Below, piece by piece: positions 5,056 through 5,725 of a stretch of 5,725 nucleotides of DNA (its first letter is position 1; each line of letters starts with the position of its first letter). The notes beneath the pieces are model-generated. The model was not told where the DNA came from. It was given only the letters and a program-made list of their open reading frames with translations, and did not search any database. Source of the stretch: JALSIF01 sp026981635 [NCBI: bacterium] (GTDB lineage Bacteria; 4484-113; JALSIF01); contig JALSIF010000036.1 of the NCBI GenBank assembly GCA_026981635.1, positions 1-5,725 on the forward strand. Direction: 5' to 3'. Both the position numbers and the translations under genes were made by a program.

Positions 5056-5725
5056 ATGAGGAATGGAGCCAAGATGTTTGGTCTGAGCCTATTGGCTTTG
5101 GCTGCTTTGGCCATCGCCCTATCTTTAACAGGAAGGCTCAACCAGCCAGAGGCCAAGCCTGTGGGCGAGAGCCATACCACAAGCTCACTCCATGATCGTG
5201 TCTGGCTCTCTCCAAGCAGGTTCACAGCCCTCACCGAAGTCGCTTCCCTGCCCACTGAGCTGACTGAGCTCGCTGGAGGCCAGGTCACCGCTCCCTTCTT
5301 CTCCATCAATGTGGACTTTGGGGATTCCATCTTCACTTCGCCCAAGCCTGCAGGGGATGAGCTGACCGAGGCAGAAAGGAGGCTGATCTGGGGGTTCAAA
5401 CTAAGGGGAACCGTTGTGGTGATAAAGCCCCTCGCTACGACCACATATCAAATTGCCCGTTTTACTTATGAGAAGGGCAGGTTGCCCGCATCCCTAGAGG
5501 AGGTCTTCCCCGCCCTCGCCGACCCCAACCTGGAGAGAAAGCTCTCCCGCATGACCCCGGAGGAGATCCTTACTGAGTACGGTCACCTGATTGACCCCAT
5601 TGAGGGGGACCTGCTGGTCATAAACCCGCCTGAGCCCGAGCCGGGCGCCCTCTACATCAAGCAGGTGGATGACCCCAGGCTGTGGAACTACATCGGTATC
5701 GCCTTTGCCGGCGGCAATCCCAGGG
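5056..5725 (+). CDS. Exported or membrane-anchored protein of unknown function (partial)
   Basis: The frame is open from the ATG at 5056 to the window edge, 223 residues, so the C-terminus is missing. The N-terminus has a basic start (MRNGAK) and a hydrophobic segment (about 7-25, FGLSLLALAALAIALSL). It has no lipobox cysteine, so it is a Sec signal peptide or signal anchor, and the rest would lie outside the cytoplasmic membrane. Residues 30-110 have no motif I recognise. Residues 131-155 (YQIARFTYEKGRLPASLEEV and after) and the later IDP at 179-181 loosely recall the C-terminal region of type II secretion pseudopilins. There a Tyr and Gly-Arg/Tyr-Pro-x-Ser-Leu stretch precedes an Asp-Pro loop. 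The N-terminus lacks the pilin cleavage motif, so I do not call it a pilin. It lies 118 nt after the HD gene with its own strong ribosome site and probably its own promoter. GTG at 5053 is an alternative start one codon earlier. Confidence 0.8.
   Translation, partial: MRNGAKMFGLSLLALAALAIALSLTGRLNQPEAKPVGESHTTSSLHDRVWLSPSRFTALTEVASLPTELTELAGGQVTAPFFSINVDFGDSIFTSPKPAGDELTEAERRLIWGFKLRGTVVVIKPLATTTYQIARFTYEKGRLPASLEEVFPALADPNLERKLSRMTPEEILTEYGHLIDPIEGDLLVINPPEPEPGALYIKQVDDPRLWNYIGIAFAGGNPR

Noticed and set aside
5037-5444. 135-codon minus-strand frame opposite the exported-protein gene
   Set aside because: The plus-strand gene has a strong ribosome site, a signal segment and an open frame to the edge; the minus frame is a Ser/Leu-rich shadow with no motif.

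Overview
This GC-rich bacterial window is densely packed. It holds six protein genes, two of them cut by the window edges, and no RNA genes, CRISPR arrays or mobile elements that I can see. Frequent AGG arginine codons and charged, Glu/Arg/Lys-rich proteins would fit a thermophilic or deep-branching lineage. The mix of Lon, a YggT/YlmG membrane protein, a DivIVA-type coiled coil and a PilZ protein does not fix a phylum; Bipolaricaulota, Armatimonadota, Chloroflexota or a Deinococcus-Thermus relative are guesses only.

Layout. Positions 1-558 on the minus strand hold the N-terminal 186 residues of a YcgR-like PilZ protein, a predicted c-di-GMP receptor; its 3' end lies outside the window. A 100-bp divergent intergenic region follows, with two overlapping -10-like elements of opposite strand and an imperfect inverted repeat in the lon leader. 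A plus-strand cluster then runs: lon (659-3220, ATP-dependent protease), yggT/ylmG (3214-3471, overlapping lon by 7 nt), a divIVA-like gene (3534-4214) and an HD-domain metal-dependent phosphohydrolase (4218-4937, 3 nt after divIVA). Positions 4938-5055 carry small hairpins, a possible -10 and a very strong Shine-Dalgarno sequence. These lead into an exported protein of unknown function (5056 to the right edge, 223 residues visible).

How the genes may work together. YlmG-DivIVA is a known pairing from Gram-positive division clusters, where both act at division sites or poles. Here the pair is tied to lon upstream and to an HD phosphohydrolase downstream rather than to sepF and ylmH. That suggests, as inference, a module joining protein quality control with envelope or pole organisation and a nucleotide-type hydrolase. 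The PilZ gene adds a c-di-GMP link but is transcribed separately.

Translation signals are uneven. Most genes have poor or oddly spaced Shine-Dalgarno sequences, and divIVA has a -10-like box where a leaderless transcript would need it. The last gene has a near-perfect Shine-Dalgarno. I see no strong evidence for an entirely new system. The most useful leads are the four-gene arrangement, the basic tail and uncertain N-terminus of Lon, the orphan HD enzyme and the unknown exported protein.
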